A stretch of DNA of 64,000 nt from Anaerolineae bacterium (GTDB lineage Bacteria; Chloroflexota; Anaerolineae; Aggregatilineales; Phototrophicaceae): contig JAJECX010000003.1 in the NCBI GenBank assembly GCA_022821805.1, forward strand, positions 310,001-374,000, in the 5' to 3' direction. The position numbers and the translations under genes are program-made. Below, piece after piece: positions 46,244 to 56,287 of the stretch; position 1 is the first letter of the stretch; every line of letters begins with the position of its first letter. Below the pieces are notes generated by a model. The model searched no databases. It had not been told where the DNA came from and saw only the letters and a list, made by a program, of their open reading frames with translations.

Positions 46244-47752
46244 TTATAGCTCGACGCCCAGAGCGGTGAACGAAAGTGGCGGCAGGCTCATCTGAGCACG
46301 CCCGTCGATGATCTTGGGCGCATAAATCGCCTGCGTAGTCAAGCGATTGGGACTGCCCCAACTGTTGAAGGCTTTGGGGTCACTGCCTGCTAGCTGATGC
46401 GCTGATGTGATGCGCTTCGGCTCGACATCGCCCCAACGGATTTCGATAGGCATGCGTTTGGTCAGGCTGCGATTTACGACGAATATCGAGTTCCTGCCGG
46501 CGGCTTCATCGTGGGCTGAAGAGACATCCAGCAGGGGCATATCGCCAAACTGCTTCGTTTCATAGCGCGGCGACTCGACCAGCAAGTCCAGCGAATTGCC
46601 GCTCGCCATCTGGCTGAACATCAGCAGCGGATAGTATATGGTCTGTTTCAACATCTTGTCGGTTTTGGTCAAGATCGGCGCGATGACGTTTACGATTTGG
46701 GCGATGCAGGCGATTTTCAGCACATCGGCTCTGCGCAGAAAGACGTTCAGCCATTGCGCTACCACCAGCGCGTCTTCCAGGTTGTAAACTTCTTCGATTA
46801 GATGGGGCGCTTCTTTCCAGCCGCCGCGCCTATCCGACAATTCGTTCGCCTTGTACCAAACATTCCATTCATCCCAGGACAAATAGACATTATGTTTGGA
46901 ACGTGTCTTGGCTTTGACGTAACGCAATACCGCGGCCACTGTATCGACGTAATCTTCAAATGCGGCGCTGAGAGAGAGATAGCTTGGCGTATCGTCTTCA
47001 AGGTTGCCAGCGTAGTAATGCATCGAGTGATACGCGACCAGGTCCCAGCAGTGCTCCAGTCCGATGCGATCCCAATCCGGGTAGGTTGGCATTTTCGAGC
47101 TTGACGAGCCACAAAGCACAAGCTCGATCGAATCGTCATGCAGGCGCATAAGCTTGGCCGCTTCCCGCGCCTTCTTCGCATAATCTATGGCATCGAGATG
47201 GCCGATCTGCCAGGGACCATCCATTTCGTTGCCCAGGCACCAGTACTTGACCCCATAGGGGTCTTCGTGGCCATTTGCCGCCCGCAAATCCGCGTACTGG
47301 CTTCCGGCCGGCGCATTGCAATACTCGACGAGGTTGGCGGCGTCTTGGATCGTCCCCGTGCCCATATTCACCGCCAGCATCGGCTCCGTCCCGATTTGGC
47401 GGCAGAAGTGGATGAATTCATCCGTGCCAAACTGGTTGGTCTCGACCGAGTGCCAAGCCAATTCACGCCGGCGCGGCCGCTGGTCTTTCGGTCCGATGCC
47501 ATCTTCCCAGCGATAGCCGCTGACGAAGTTGCCGCCCGGGTAGCGCATCGAACGGTAGTTGAGCTCGCGCAACGCCGCCAATACATCCACCCGCAGTCCG
47601 TTATTGTCAGCGTGTGGCGAAGCAGGCTCGTAAATGCCTTCGTAGATGCACCGCCCCATGTGTTCGGCGAAGCCGCTGAAAAGCAGCGGTGAAATCTCGC
47701 CGATGACGCGCTTGGTGTCGACGGTTATGCGGGCGGTCTCAGCATTGCTCAT
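46244..47752 (-). CDS. GH51 alpha-L-arabinofuranosidase
   Basis: A 502-residue retaining glycosidase that removes alpha-L-arabinofuranose from arabinan or arabinoxylan pieces. The acid/base is Glu176 in [10 protein letters not shown] and the nucleophile Glu295 in SWDEWNVWY. The substrate stretch [19 protein letters not shown] is typical. ATG 47752 has AGGA eight bases upstream; the frame is open to 47806. There is no signal peptide, so it is cytoplasmic. It converges on the isomerase/dehydrogenase pair and complements the GH127 enzyme, which acts on the beta linkage. Confidence 0.93.
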   Translation of the reverse strand: MSNAETARITVDTKRVIGEISPLLFSGFAEHMGRCIYEGIYEPASPHADNNGLRVDVLAALRELNYRSMRYPGGNFVSGYRWEDGIGPKDQRPRRRELAWHSVETNQFGTDEFIHFCRQIGTEPMLAVNMGTGTIQDAANLVEYCNAPAGSQYADLRAANGHEDPYGVKYWCLGNEMDGPWQIGHLDAIDYAKKAREAAKLMRLHDDSIELVLCGSSSSKMPTYPDWDRIGLEHCWDLVAYHSMHYYAGNLEDDTPSYLSLSAAFEDYVDTVAAVLRYVKAKTRSKHNVYLSWDEWNVWYKANELSDRRGGWKEAPHLIEEVYNLEDALVVAQWLNVFLRRADVLKIACIAQIVNVIAPILTKTDKMLKQTIYYPLLMFSQMASGNSLDLLVESPRYETKQFGDMPLLDVSSAHDEAAGRNSIFVVNRSLTKRMPIEIRWGDVEPKRITSAHQLAGSDPKAFNSWGSPNRLTTQAIYAPKIIDGRAQMSLPPLSFTALGVEL

Positions 47753-47887
47753 TTCGCATTCCTTATATGTGTCACAAACTGATATAACATTACCGGCTCT
47801 CGTCAAGCCGCGGATTCGTCGATTGTAACCTATGAAATGAAAGCCGCAAGCAGTAGCCTGCGGCCCGCAACGTTCAGGCGCGCGGCT

Positions 47888-50362
47888 TCAACTGCCCTCT
47901 GCCAGGTCTAGCGTGGACGCCCGCCAGATATCGCGATTGTATTCGGCGATCGTCCGATCCGAGGAGAAGAATCCCGAGCGCGCCGCATTGAGAATTGACA
48001 TCGTTGTCCAGCGTTCGATATCGGCGTAAGCCTCCGCTACCATCGCCTGGCAAGCCAGGTACTCGGCGAAATCAGCGCATAGCATATACTCGTCATGGTA
48101 GATGAGCGAGTCGACGATTGGGCGGAAGATCTGCGTGTCGCCGCCGGAGAATTGACCGCAAGCGATCCAGTCTATCGCCCCGCGCAGATCGGCGTTGGCT
48201 TCGATATACGCGCGCGGATCGTAGCCCTTCGCTTTGGTCGCGAAGACCTCTTCCGTTGTCAATCCGAATAAGAAGAAGTTTTCCGCGCCGACGCGCTCGC
48301 GGATTTCGATATTGGCGCCATCCAGCGTGCCGACAGTCAGCGCGCCGTTCAAGGCGAATTTCATATTGCCGGTGCCGGATGCTTCCTTGCCCGCGAGCGA
48401 AATCTGCTCCGAGACATCGGCTGCCGGATAGATTAGCTGTCCGGAAGCGACATTGAAGTTGGGGATGAAGACCACCCGCAGCTTGTCCGCCGCGACCGGA
48501 TCGCGATTGATTACTTCCGCCACCGAGTTAATCAGCTTGATGATCAGCTTCGCCATATAGTAGCCGGGTGCGGCTTTGGCGCCGAAGATGAAGGTGGCGG
48601 GCGCTTGTTCGGCATCCGGCTCCAGCTTGAGACGCTGATACAGGTGAATGATGTGCAAGGTCTTTAGCAGCTGCCGTTTGTATTCATGCAAACGCTTGAC
48701 CATAATGTCGAACATCGAATCCGCGTTAATGCTCACGCCGCAGTTTTCGTCAACGTAATCGGCTAGCTGCGCCTTATTCGCCTTTTTCATGGCGCGCCAG
48801 GCTTCCCTGAATTTGGGATCATCGACGAAGGATTCGAGCTCCCGCAGTTTTTCAAGATCAGTTAGCCAACCTTCTCCGCTCCGCTCCGTGATCAAGTCCG
48901 CCAGAATCGGATTGGCCAGACGCATGAAGCGGCGCGGCGTGACGCCGTTGGTCTTATTGCCGAATTTCTCGGGCCACATCGTAGCGAAATCGGGGAATAC
49001 ATGGGTGCGCAAAAGATCGGACTGGAGTTCGGCCACGCCGTTGATCGAATAACTGCCGATGCAAGCCAGATTGGCCATGCGCACCTGTTTTTCCGCGCCT
49101 TCTTCGATTATCGACATGCGTTCGATACGGCCGATGTCATTGGGGAAGGTCATACGCACCGTGTCCAGGAAGCGATGATTGATTTCATAGATGATTTCAA
49201 GATGGCGCGGCAGAACCTTCTCCATCAGCCAGACGGGCCATTTCTCCAGCGCTTCCGGCAGCAGCGTGTGCTGAGTAGCGGCGAAGGATTTCGTCGTGAT
49301 CTTCCAGGCGCGATCCCATTCGAGCTTATATTGATCGACCAGCAGCCGCATGAATTCGGCGATGGCGATGACCGGATGCGAATCATTCAGATGGATCACG
49401 GCGACATTAGGCAGCTCTTCCCATTGCGAATTCTTGACCATGAAACGCTTGATGATGTTGTTCAGCGAACAAGCGACGAAGAAATATTGCTGCTTCAAGC
49501 GCAGTTCTTTGCCTTGTGGCGTATTGTCATTGGGATAGAGCACCTTGGTTACGTTTTCGGAACTGGTCTTCTGCTCCACCGCCCGCGAATAATCGCCGAC
49601 ATCAAATAGCTGCAAATCGAATTCGCGGGTGGCGCGCGCGCTCCAAAGCCGCAGCATATTGACCGTCTTCGTCTTGTAGCCGGGCACAAGCGTGTGATAA
49701 GGCTGCCCCATGATCGTCTGCGCCGGCATCCAGCGAACGCGGTAGTTGCCATCGCTGTCGGTATAACCTTCGGTAGAGCCGCCGAAGCCGACTTCGACCA
49801 TGTCATCAGGCTGCGGGAATTCCCAGGGATTGCCGTAATAGAGCCATTCATCCGGGCTTTCAATCTGCCAGCCGTCGCGGAATGACTGGCGGAAGATGCC
49901 GTATTCGTAGCGTATGCCATAACCGACCGCGGGGATATTCAGCGTCGCCAGCGAATCCATAAAGCAAGCGGAAAGCCGGCCCAGCCCTCCATTGCCCAAT
50001 CCCGGCTCGATATCCAGCTTGCACAGTTCGGAGAGGTCGATATTGTGCCGCTGCATCGTGTCCATCGCGAGCGAATAGGTGTCGGTGTAAAGCAGGTTCT
50101 TTTCCAATTGCTGGCCCACCAGGTACTCGGCCGACAGGTAATAGACAAATTTGGGATTCTGCCGGAAGTAGCAGTCGACGTTCTGCTGCCAGTAATACAT
50201 CATGTAGTCGCGGACGGTATGGGCGAGCGCGAAGAAGAGATCGTGCTGCGTAGCGGTATAAATGGCTTGCCCGCGCGTGTAATAGAGATTGTCGCGAAAT
50301 GCCTGGTCAAACGCTTCCTGGGAGGTATCTACCTTGGAGATGTTCTCGAAATTCGCTATCAC
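47888..50362 (-). CDS. glgP: Glycogen/maltodextrin phosphorylase, classical type
   Basis: An 824-residue GT35 phosphorylase of the common GlgP/MalP form: [37 protein letters not shown], and the PLP site EASGTGNMK with Lys668 followed by [16 protein letters not shown]. It lacks the DUF3417 domain of the enzyme at 1890 and is only distantly related to it. The start is GTG with GGGAG nine bases upstream. It stands alone. The two phosphorylases may differ in substrate or in regulation. Confidence 0.96.
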   Translation of the reverse strand: MIANFENISKVDTSQEAFDQAFRDNLYYTRGQAIYTATQHDLFFALAHTVRDYMMYYWQQNVDCYFRQNPKFVYYLSAEYLVGQQLEKNLLYTDTYSLAMDTMQRHNIDLSELCKLDIEPGLGNGGLGRLSACFMDSLATLNIPAVGYGIRYEYGIFRQSFRDGWQIESPDEWLYYGNPWEFPQPDDMVEVGFGGSTEGYTDSDGNYRVRWMPAQTIMGQPYHTLVPGYKTKTVNMLRLWSARATREFDLQLFDVGDYSRAVEQKTSSENVTKVLYPNDNTPQGKELRLKQQYFFVACSLNNIIKRFMVKNSQWEELPNVAVIHLNDSHPVIAIAEFMRLLVDQYKLEWDRAWKITTKSFAATQHTLLPEALEKWPVWLMEKVLPRHLEIIYEINHRFLDTVRMTFPNDIGRIERMSIIEEGAEKQVRMANLACIGSYSINGVAELQSDLLRTHVFPDFATMWPEKFGNKTNGVTPRRFMRLANPILADLITERSGEGWLTDLEKLRELESFVDDPKFREAWRAMKKANKAQLADYVDENCGVSINADSMFDIMVKRLHEYKRQLLKTLHIIHLYQRLKLEPDAEQAPATFIFGAKAAPGYYMAKLIIKLINSVAEVINRDPVAADKLRVVFIPNFNVASGQLIYPAADVSEQISLAGKEASGTGNMKFALNGALTVGTLDGANIEIRERVGAENFFLFGLTTEEVFATKAKGYDPRAYIEANADLRGAIDWIACGQFSGGDTQIFRPIVDSLIYHDEYMLCADFAEYLACQAMVAEAYADIERWTTMSILNAARSGFFSSDRTIAEYNRDIWRASTLDLAEGS

Positions 50363-50759
50363 GTTTTTGCTCCCTCTTGCTCTCCAAACCGGCGATCGGC
50401 GGCATGGGCAACCTTACACCAACAGGATGATCGGCTACCACTCGCCTAACATAACATAATAGCGTCATTTGTATCCAATGTACAAACGAGTTCGCTCGTC
50501 TCGCAGGGCAATCGCTTCAAAATCATAATGCGCCGTTCGCCACGAAAATTGCGAAAATCCAGAGGCTTTTCGCGAGGCGCTCGTTGAAAATGGTCTGTAA
50601 ATTTCGAGCGATTCACCGAATCGCCCCTACAGATCACCAAAGTTACGGGGAAAATAGTCAATGCCAACGCAATTTCAATTTGATGCGATTGCCCTGGCTC
50701 GTCTCGCCGAATGCGCCGCGCTACAATAACTCATGCGAACCGCATCGGAAGGTACACTC
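50363..50759. other. 397-base divergent intergenic region (phosphorylase / sulfatase)
   Basis: No gene is seen. A candidate minus-strand promoter for the phosphorylase is TTGTAC (50485-50480), 18 bases, TATTAT (50461-50456). No convincing plus-strand promoter was found for the sulfatase. The region is visibly richer in A and T than its neighbours, especially 50440-50560. Confidence 0.4.
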
Positions 50760-52175
50760 ATGAAACGACCGAACATCCTCATCTTGTACACCGATCAACA
50801 GCGTTGGGACGCGCTTGGCGCCAACGGCAACGACGAGATCCAAACGCCGAACCTGGATGCGCTGGCGGCGCGCGGCACAAACTTCAGCCATCACTTTGTG
50901 CAGAATCCGGTCTGCATGCCCAGCCGCGTCAGCATGCTGTCGGGTCAATATCCATCTACGCTGGGCATCACCCACATGGGCGTGCCCGCGCCGGAAGATC
51001 TCATGACTTTGCCGCGCCTGCTCAAGCAATACGGCTATCGGACGGCGAATATCGGCAAACTTCACTTTCTGCCGCATGCCAATCGCGATCATCGCTTGCC
51101 GCATCCGTCGTACGGCTTCGATCAACTCGAAATCGCCGACGAGCCCGGCGTATATGAAGACGCTTATCGCGCCTGGGTCAGGCGCCAGGCGCCGGAACAG
51201 ATGGATGGCATCAGCGCCGGACTGCCGCCCAATACGCATGTTTGGCAGCGGGCGATGGGCATTGATGATGGGATCGCGCATCGCGGCGAGCCGGAAGGGC
51301 GACATGACTATAAACGCGCAATTCCTTTCGCCGCCGACGATCATCTGACGTACAGCGCCTTTGTCGGCGAACGAACGATTGAATTCATCAAAGCATCCGG
51401 CGCTGAACCTTTTCTTTGCATCGCCAGTTTCTACTCGCCGCATGCGCCCTGGATCGCGCCCCAGAAGTACCTTGATCAATATGACGCTGACAGCCTGTCA
51501 TTGCCGGCTTACCCGCCGGAAATTGACAGACAGCGGCCCGCAGACCCGACCGCGCTGTATTCCGATGACCAATTGCGCTCGGCGAAGCAGGGCTACTACG
51601 CAATGGTCAGCGAGGTGGATCATTATGTCGGGCGGATCCTGGATGCGCTCGACGCTGCGGGCAAAGGCGGCGAGACGATCGTCGTCTTCACCTCGGACCA
51701 CGGCGAATGGCTGGGCGATCATCTGCGCTTCGGCAAAGGCTACCCGGCCGATGACGCCGTGAGCCGCGTGCCGCTTATCATCGCTGGACCGGACGTAAAT
51801 GAAGGTGGCAGGCATGATGGCATCGTGGAGGCGGTGGATCTGGTTCCGACTTTGCTTGATTTGGCGGCGATTCAGACGCCTACATTCATGCAGGGCGAGA
51901 GCTTGGCAGCTCTAATCAAGGGCGACGGCGCGCGCCAAAAACGCGTCGCCTTGACGGAAGCGACGGGCTGGAAAAGCCTGCGCATACCGCGGTTTCAGTA
52001 TTTGATTCATGCTGACGGGCGCGAGAGTCTTTGGGATCTCGCGATTGATCCTGGCGCATACCATGATGTGGCCGAAAACGGCAACTATGGAGACGAGCTT
52101 ACAGCATGCCGACGATATCTGCTGACGCGCCTGCTGGCAATGGAGCGCCCATTGCCGCGCATCTGGACCTACTAG
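50760..52175 (+). CDS. Sulfatase (formylglycine, Cys type)
   Basis: A 471-residue arylsulfatase-family hydrolase. The maturation motif CMPSR places the residue converted to formylglycine at Cys52. The metal site YTDQQRWD lies at the N-terminus and further family boxes are GYRTANIGKLHF and FTSDHGEWLGDHLRFGKG. ATG 50760 with GGAAGG upstream is preferred over the frame opening at 50733. There is no signal peptide, which points to cytoplasmic desulfation of imported sugars. No sulfatase-maturating enzyme gene is in the window. Confidence 0.92.
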   Translation: MKRPNILILYTDQQRWDALGANGNDEIQTPNLDALAARGTNFSHHFVQNPVCMPSRVSMLSGQYPSTLGITHMGVPAPEDLMTLPRLLKQYGYRTANIGKLHFLPHANRDHRLPHPSYGFDQLEIADEPGVYEDAYRAWVRRQAPEQMDGISAGLPPNTHVWQRAMGIDDGIAHRGEPEGRHDYKRAIPFAADDHLTYSAFVGERTIEFIKASGAEPFLCIASFYSPHAPWIAPQKYLDQYDADSLSLPAYPPEIDRQRPADPTALYSDDQLRSAKQGYYAMVSEVDHYVGRILDALDAAGKGGETIVVFTSDHGEWLGDHLRFGKGYPADDAVSRVPLIIAGPDVNEGGRHDGIVEAVDLVPTLLDLAAIQTPTFMQGESLAALIKGDGARQKRVALTEATGWKSLRIPRFQYLIHADGRESLWDLAIDPGAYHDVAENGNYGDELTACRRYLLTRLLAMERPLPRIWTY

Positions 52176-52180
52176 CGGCG

Positions 52181-53128
52181 CTATTCGAATGCATAGTCCG
52201 CTAGCGCCTGCTCAGCCACCAGCGACCACATGCTATCTATTGCGCTGATGTCGTCGGCGTTCAGCGTGATTTTCTGCGGATCGCGCGCGAATGGCGAATC
52301 CAGGACGCCTCGCCGCCACATCACGTGCTTGTGCAGGACAACTCCGTATACCGTGGCGTAATTCAGAAGCGGCAGCAGCTGGTAGCTGATGCGCTCGGCC
52401 TCGTCAATTCTGCCGGCTCGGTAAAGGTCGTAGATTTTGACTTGTATATCCACCATGCCGCCGGCCGGCATGTTTCCACAAGCGCCGCGCTTAAGTTCAT
52501 CTACCAGGTACGTGCCATTGGCGCCACCAAAGACGCCGGCGCAATTGCCCGTGTCGAGCGCCAGTATCTCGTTGATATGCTGCAGGATTGGATTCGTCTC
52601 TTCTTTGATGTAAAGGATATTGTCTTCCGCTGCCAACATATCCACCAATTCGCTTGGCGACAATGGCGTGCCAATCGGCGCCGGCGCATTCTGTATGATC
52701 AGCGGGCGATCGAATTGCGCCAGCGCTTGGTAATATTCGCGCAAGTCGGCTTTTGAGGCTTTGCGCAGGTAGGGCGGCATCGCCATCAGCGCGGTGGCGT
52801 TCTGCGCGCAGGCATGCTCGGCAAATTCGAGCGCGATCCGCTGATTCAGCCCTTGAACGCCGACGACGAATGGGACGCGTCCGGCAATTGTCTCGGCGGC
52901 GAATTCAACCACTTGGCGCCGCTCGGCATCGCTTAAAGTGAAGAACTCGCTGGCGAGCGCCGGCGCGACCAAGCCATGTACACGGGCCGCCATACAATAT
53001 TCGATTTGGCGCGCAAAGCTTTCCCAGTCGATCGCGCCATTTTCGTCAAATGGGGTTTGTAGAATCTGATAAATGCCGGCTAGCACAAGCGCGCGCCTCC
53101 CAAGCTCCATAAACTGATTGCGAATCAT
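52181..53128 (-). CDS. DHDPS/N-acetylneuraminate lyase-family protein
   Basis: A 315-residue TIM-barrel Schiff-base aldolase or dehydratase. The lysine is Lys175 in ILYIKEET. The usual catalytic tyrosine (YNxP) is replaced: the position reads IIQNAPAP, Gln146. That argues against true dihydrodipicolinate synthase and for a variant acting on 2-keto-3-deoxy sugar acids. ATG 53128 follows GGGGCGAGA; the frame is open to 53236, overlapping the divergent gene. It shares a 70-base promoter region with the enolase-superfamily dehydratase. Confidence 0.8.
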   Translation of the reverse strand: MIRNQFMELGRRALVLAGIYQILQTPFDENGAIDWESFARQIEYCMAARVHGLVAPALASEFFTLSDAERRQVVEFAAETIAGRVPFVVGVQGLNQRIALEFAEHACAQNATALMAMPPYLRKASKADLREYYQALAQFDRPLIIQNAPAPIGTPLSPSELVDMLAAEDNILYIKEETNPILQHINEILALDTGNCAGVFGGANGTYLVDELKRGACGNMPAGGMVDIQVKIYDLYRAGRIDEAERISYQLLPLLNYATVYGVVLHKHVMWRRGVLDSPFARDPQKITLNADDISAIDSMWSLVAEQALADYAFE

Positions 53129-53198
53129 TCTCGCGCCCCATACACTATAACCCTCATATTGCAATGTATCCACCGAAGCCGGACAAAGGCGGAAGAAA

Positions 53199-54353
53199 AT
53201 GAGCATTCGAAAAGTCGAAGCGATACCAGTGCGCATTAAGCGCGACCAAGCCTACCTGGGGAGCTTGCCCGAGGCGGTTGACCCACAAGCCTATTTCACG
53301 CGTCCGCCATATCGCGCGCTGTATTCCGCCTATTTTGAGACCGCCTTCGTCAAAATCACGACCGCGGATGGCGCAATCGGCTGGGGCGAGGCGCTGGCGC
53401 CGGTCGCGCCGGAAGTCGTGAGTACGATTGTGGAGCAATTGCTGGCGCCCGTTCTGATTGGCGCCGATCCACTTGATGGCAACGTGCTGTGGAACATCAT
53501 GTACGACCTGATGCGCGAGCGCGGCTATTACGGTGGCTTTATGCTTGATGCCATTAGCGCTTGCGATACCGCTTTATGGGACCTGCGCGGCAAGATCCTG
53601 CATCAGCCCGTCTACCAACTGCTGGGCGGCGCCTACCGTGATCGCGTCCCCTGCTATGTATCGGGGCTGCCGCGCCCAACGGCGGAGGGGCGCGTCGATC
53701 TCGCGTTGGACTTCCGTACGCAGGGCTTCGACGCCTTCAAGCTGGCGGCAGGCCATGGCTTGCGGCAGGATATCGCGAGCGTAACAGCTTTGCGCAAGTC
53801 CCTTGGCGAGGACACGACTCTGCTGCTTGACGCCCATTGGGTGTACGCGCTGGATGAAGCGGCGCAGCTTGGTCATGCGCTGACGGAACTTGACGTCGGC
53901 TTTTTTGAAGCGCCGATCAATCCGGAAGACGTCGAAGGGCACGCGCAACTCGCGGCTGCTGTCGCCGTGCCAATCGCCCACGGCGAGACCGAGCGAACGC
54001 GCTATCAGTTCCGCCCCTGGCTGATGCAAAAGGCGGCCGATATCTTGCAGCCGGATGTGGGGCGGGCTGGCGTCTCGGAAGTAGTTAAGATCGCCTCAAT
54101 GGCGGAAGCCTTCAATGTGAAGATGGCGCCCCATCTGAGCGTCGGCTTGGGAATATGTATCGCGGCGACCATTCATGCGGCGGCGGCGATTCCCAACTTA
54201 TACTTGCTTGAATATCAGCCGCCGGTTTTCGAGATAGCCAATCTGCTGCTCAAATCTCCGCTGACCTGTAACGCGGGGCACTATGAAATGCCAGGTGGCG
54301 CCGGGCTTGGCATTGAAATGGATGAAGACCGCTTGCGCAAACTTCAAGCGTAG
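53199..54353 (+). CDS. Mandelate racemase/muconate lactonizing enzyme-family dehydratase
   Basis: A 384-residue enolase-superfamily enzyme. The Mg ligands Asp211 (LLLDAHW), Glu237 (FFEAPINPED) and Glu263 (HGETER) are intact, Lys181 (AFKLAAGHG) lies at the catalytic strand, and a His follows in PHLSVGLGI. Many relatives dehydrate acid sugars to 2-keto-3-deoxy acids, the type of compound DHDPS-family enzymes then cleave or dehydrate; the divergent neighbour is such a gene. Substrate unknown. A 3' stub related to this gene lies at 56233-56287. Confidence 0.87.
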   Translation: MSIRKVEAIPVRIKRDQAYLGSLPEAVDPQAYFTRPPYRALYSAYFETAFVKITTADGAIGWGEALAPVAPEVVSTIVEQLLAPVLIGADPLDGNVLWNIMYDLMRERGYYGGFMLDAISACDTALWDLRGKILHQPVYQLLGGAYRDRVPCYVSGLPRPTAEGRVDLALDFRTQGFDAFKLAAGHGLRQDIASVTALRKSLGEDTTLLLDAHWVYALDEAAQLGHALTELDVGFFEAPINPEDVEGHAQLAAAVAVPIAHGETERTRYQFRPWLMQKAADILQPDVGRAGVSEVVKIASMAEAFNVKMAPHLSVGLGICIAATIHAAAAIPNLYLLEYQPPVFEIANLLLKSPLTCNAGHYEMPGGAGLGIEMDEDRLRKLQA

Positions 54354-54494
54354 CGCTGCGCATCACAAACCAGATGGTAGATTACTTGGGCAATATGCAC
54401 AAAAATAGAAAGAACAGATATTAGCTCCTCTGTATTTTGAGGTGGACTGCGCTGGCAGCCAACATTTCAAGACGAGGTAATGGAGGAGAAAGAA

Positions 54495-55052
54495 GTGAGA
54501 AAGGTCGTATTCGTCAAGTCAGCAGCTTTCGTTCAGCTAGTGATTCTGATCTTGCTGGCCTCAGCAGGTAGCGCGCAAGCTCAGGATAGAACCGTAATCG
54601 GGTCAATGAGTGTAGATTGCTCTACACTCGCTGGCGAAGCGCTTCAGTATGCTCAGGACAATGATATTTGTTCTGAGAGCGGCGATGCAACAACAGGCGG
54701 TGTTACAGGCGCCGGTACCGGTACAAGTTCTGGGAAATGTGGGACCGTTTCTCTTACAGTCGAGAACTGGCCCGCTCCGGATCAAGCGATAATGTCAATG
54801 AAGGCTGTGTCATCAGTGGGTATGATTACCCAACTTTCGTACAACATCGCTTGGAGGAATAACGACACCGGTAAAGTGGGAGTGCAGAGCGGAGGAACAC
54901 CGATTCATGCCTCAAGTTTGTATAAATCGCCAATTCATTTAGCGATTACAGGTAGAGGCATAATTCGGGGCGTGCTCAACGGGCAGGCGACGGTAAACGC
55001 ACTCCTAGCATGCACCATCAATCCAACCATCGCTTACGGAGCTGTAAGCTGA
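54495..55052 (+). CDS. Secreted protein of unknown function
   Basis: A 185-residue protein. GTG 54495 has an excellent ribosome site, GGAGGAG (54482-54488); an in-frame ATG at 54480 would overlap that site. A signal peptide (FVQLVILILLASAGSAQA) is cut near AQAQD. The mature part has four cysteines (DCSTL, DICSE, GKCGT, LLACTI), a Gly/Thr/Ser linker (DATTGGVTGAGTGTSSG) and beta-rich sequence. I recognise no family. The leader (54360-54480) is A/T-rich compared with the surroundings, which with the lack of homologs by eye hints at acquired DNA. Confidence 0.6.
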   Translation: MRKVVFVKSAAFVQLVILILLASAGSAQAQDRTVIGSMSVDCSTLAGEALQYAQDNDICSESGDATTGGVTGAGTGTSSGKCGTVSLTVENWPAPDQAIMSMKAVSSVGMITQLSYNIAWRNNDTGKVGVQSGGTPIHASSLYKSPIHLAITGRGIIRGVLNGQATVNALLACTINPTIAYGAVS

Positions 55053-55110
55053 TTCGCACAGGCAGATTTGTCCGGTTGAAATTCCAGGCTGAGTTTGGCT
55101 CGCGGCAGTG

Positions 55111-55124
55111 GGCTGAGCTCAGCC
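55111..55124. repeat. 14-base perfect palindrome before the 55144 gene
   Basis: GGCTGAGCTCAGCC is a perfect palindrome 20 bases upstream of the ATG at 55144. It could be an operator or could mask the ribosome site in mRNA. No partner is known. Confidence 0.45.
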
Positions 55125-55143
55125 TTAGGCTATGGAGAAATTC

Positions 55144-56229
55144 ATGAGCTTCGAATCCGAAATCTTGACGTCGCAAGCGCAAGCGCTCCGCCACCTCCCG
55201 CCAAATACATACTTGGAAACCGACCAGGTAGAAGACGAGCTGCTGCTGGCGCAATTGCTGGAAATCAATCCTGCGCTAAATCCTGTTCAGTGGCTGCAGG
55301 AAACGCAGGCGGAAACATGCGTGAAGTGCCTGTTTTGGCAGCTGCTCGACAGCTTGCGCCGGAATCTTGTGGGATTGAAGCGGACACAAGCGCAGGCAAA
55401 CGCGGCGGTCAGCTTGGCTGAATTGGAAGCCGGGCTGGGTTACCGACTCAATGACCAGGATCTAAAGTTGTTAAAGTCGCTCGTATACAGCCATCCCTTG
55501 CAAGCAGATGCCGAGACTTTGCTTTCGATCTTCTGGCGCTTGAAGCGCGAATTGATCCCCCTTGCAGCCAGCCAATTTGCCAAACCAGATCTTGAGCTGC
55601 GGGCTGAGTTGTTATCGCTTCCGCCACAGACAGATCCGCTGAAATGGCTGGGGGAAAACCACCCCCAGTATGCAGCCGAATCGACCCTGCGCTATCTCAT
55701 ACACCAAGTCTTTCCCCGCTCGCGCAGAGTTGCGGCGGAACGACTGCCTCCAGGGGAGTTCTATCCCAAGTTCCAGAAAATCGCCTGCACGTTCGGCGGC
55801 ATCGTGTTTTACCTCAGCCGCTTCTATACCATGCACGAGGTATCAGCCATTGAGCTCTCGTTTACCATCCGTAAAAGGCAGGCGCGCCATTTTGACGCGA
55901 AACCGGCTGGCGATGCTGGATGGCGAGGCATCCCCGCGCTTTGTGATAATTTGGGCCACCGATATCTCATTGGTTTTAGCGGCGGGGAGTTGGGCGTGGT
56001 TTTTCCCTTGAAATGGGAGCTGAGGTTTGCGGTCTATCCCGCCATTGTGGAATCCGCCAAAACCTTTACCTTGTCATTTGATAATGTCTTGCTCACCGTT
56101 GAAGAGAGGAAAATTCACGGCGTTCATCCAGAAGACGATAGCCACAGATACTATGAATTGCCACTTGAAAACTTGAAATGGACGGTCGATATCGCCGCGC
56201 TTCGGCGACAGTTTCCCGGCTTCTATTGA
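55144..56229 (+). CDS. Protein of unknown function with an internal repeat
   Basis: A 361-residue protein I do not recognise. ATG 55144 has GGAG six bases upstream; ATG 55132 is an alternative. The first half repeats a helical unit about 118 residues apart: LLEINPALNPVQWLQE (residues ~38-53) and LLSLPPQTDPLKWLGE (~156-171), each followed by a Cys- or Arg-rich helix. The second half (~215-361) looks beta-rich (LGVVFPLKWELRFAVYPAIV). There is no signal peptide or membrane helix. It follows the secreted protein by 91 bases and ends against the gene stub at 56233. Confidence 0.6.
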   Translation: MSFESEILTSQAQALRHLPPNTYLETDQVEDELLLAQLLEINPALNPVQWLQETQAETCVKCLFWQLLDSLRRNLVGLKRTQAQANAAVSLAELEAGLGYRLNDQDLKLLKSLVYSHPLQADAETLLSIFWRLKRELIPLAASQFAKPDLELRAELLSLPPQTDPLKWLGENHPQYAAESTLRYLIHQVFPRSRRVAAERLPPGEFYPKFQKIACTFGGIVFYLSRFYTMHEVSAIELSFTIRKRQARHFDAKPAGDAGWRGIPALCDNLGHRYLIGFSGGELGVVFPLKWELRFAVYPAIVESAKTFTLSFDNVLLTVEERKIHGVHPEDDSHRYYELPLENLKWTVDIAALRRQFPGFY

Positions 56230-56232
56230 TTT

Positions 56233-56287
56233 GACCGAGCTCGGCGTGGTATTGGATGAGAGCCGGCTACGCGGACTTCAGGCGTAG
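56233..56287 (+). pseudogene. 3' stub of a mandelate racemase-family gene
   Basis: Reading through 56232 to the TAG at 56285-56287 gives LGVVLDESRLRGLQA and stop, which matches the very end of the enolase-superfamily gene at 53199-54353 (LGIEMDEDRLRKLQA and stop). Codons differ at most synonymous positions, so this is an old paralog or ortholog tail and not a fresh duplication. Nothing of its upstream 1.1 kb remains; the hypothetical gene ends only a few bases before it. Confidence 0.6.
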
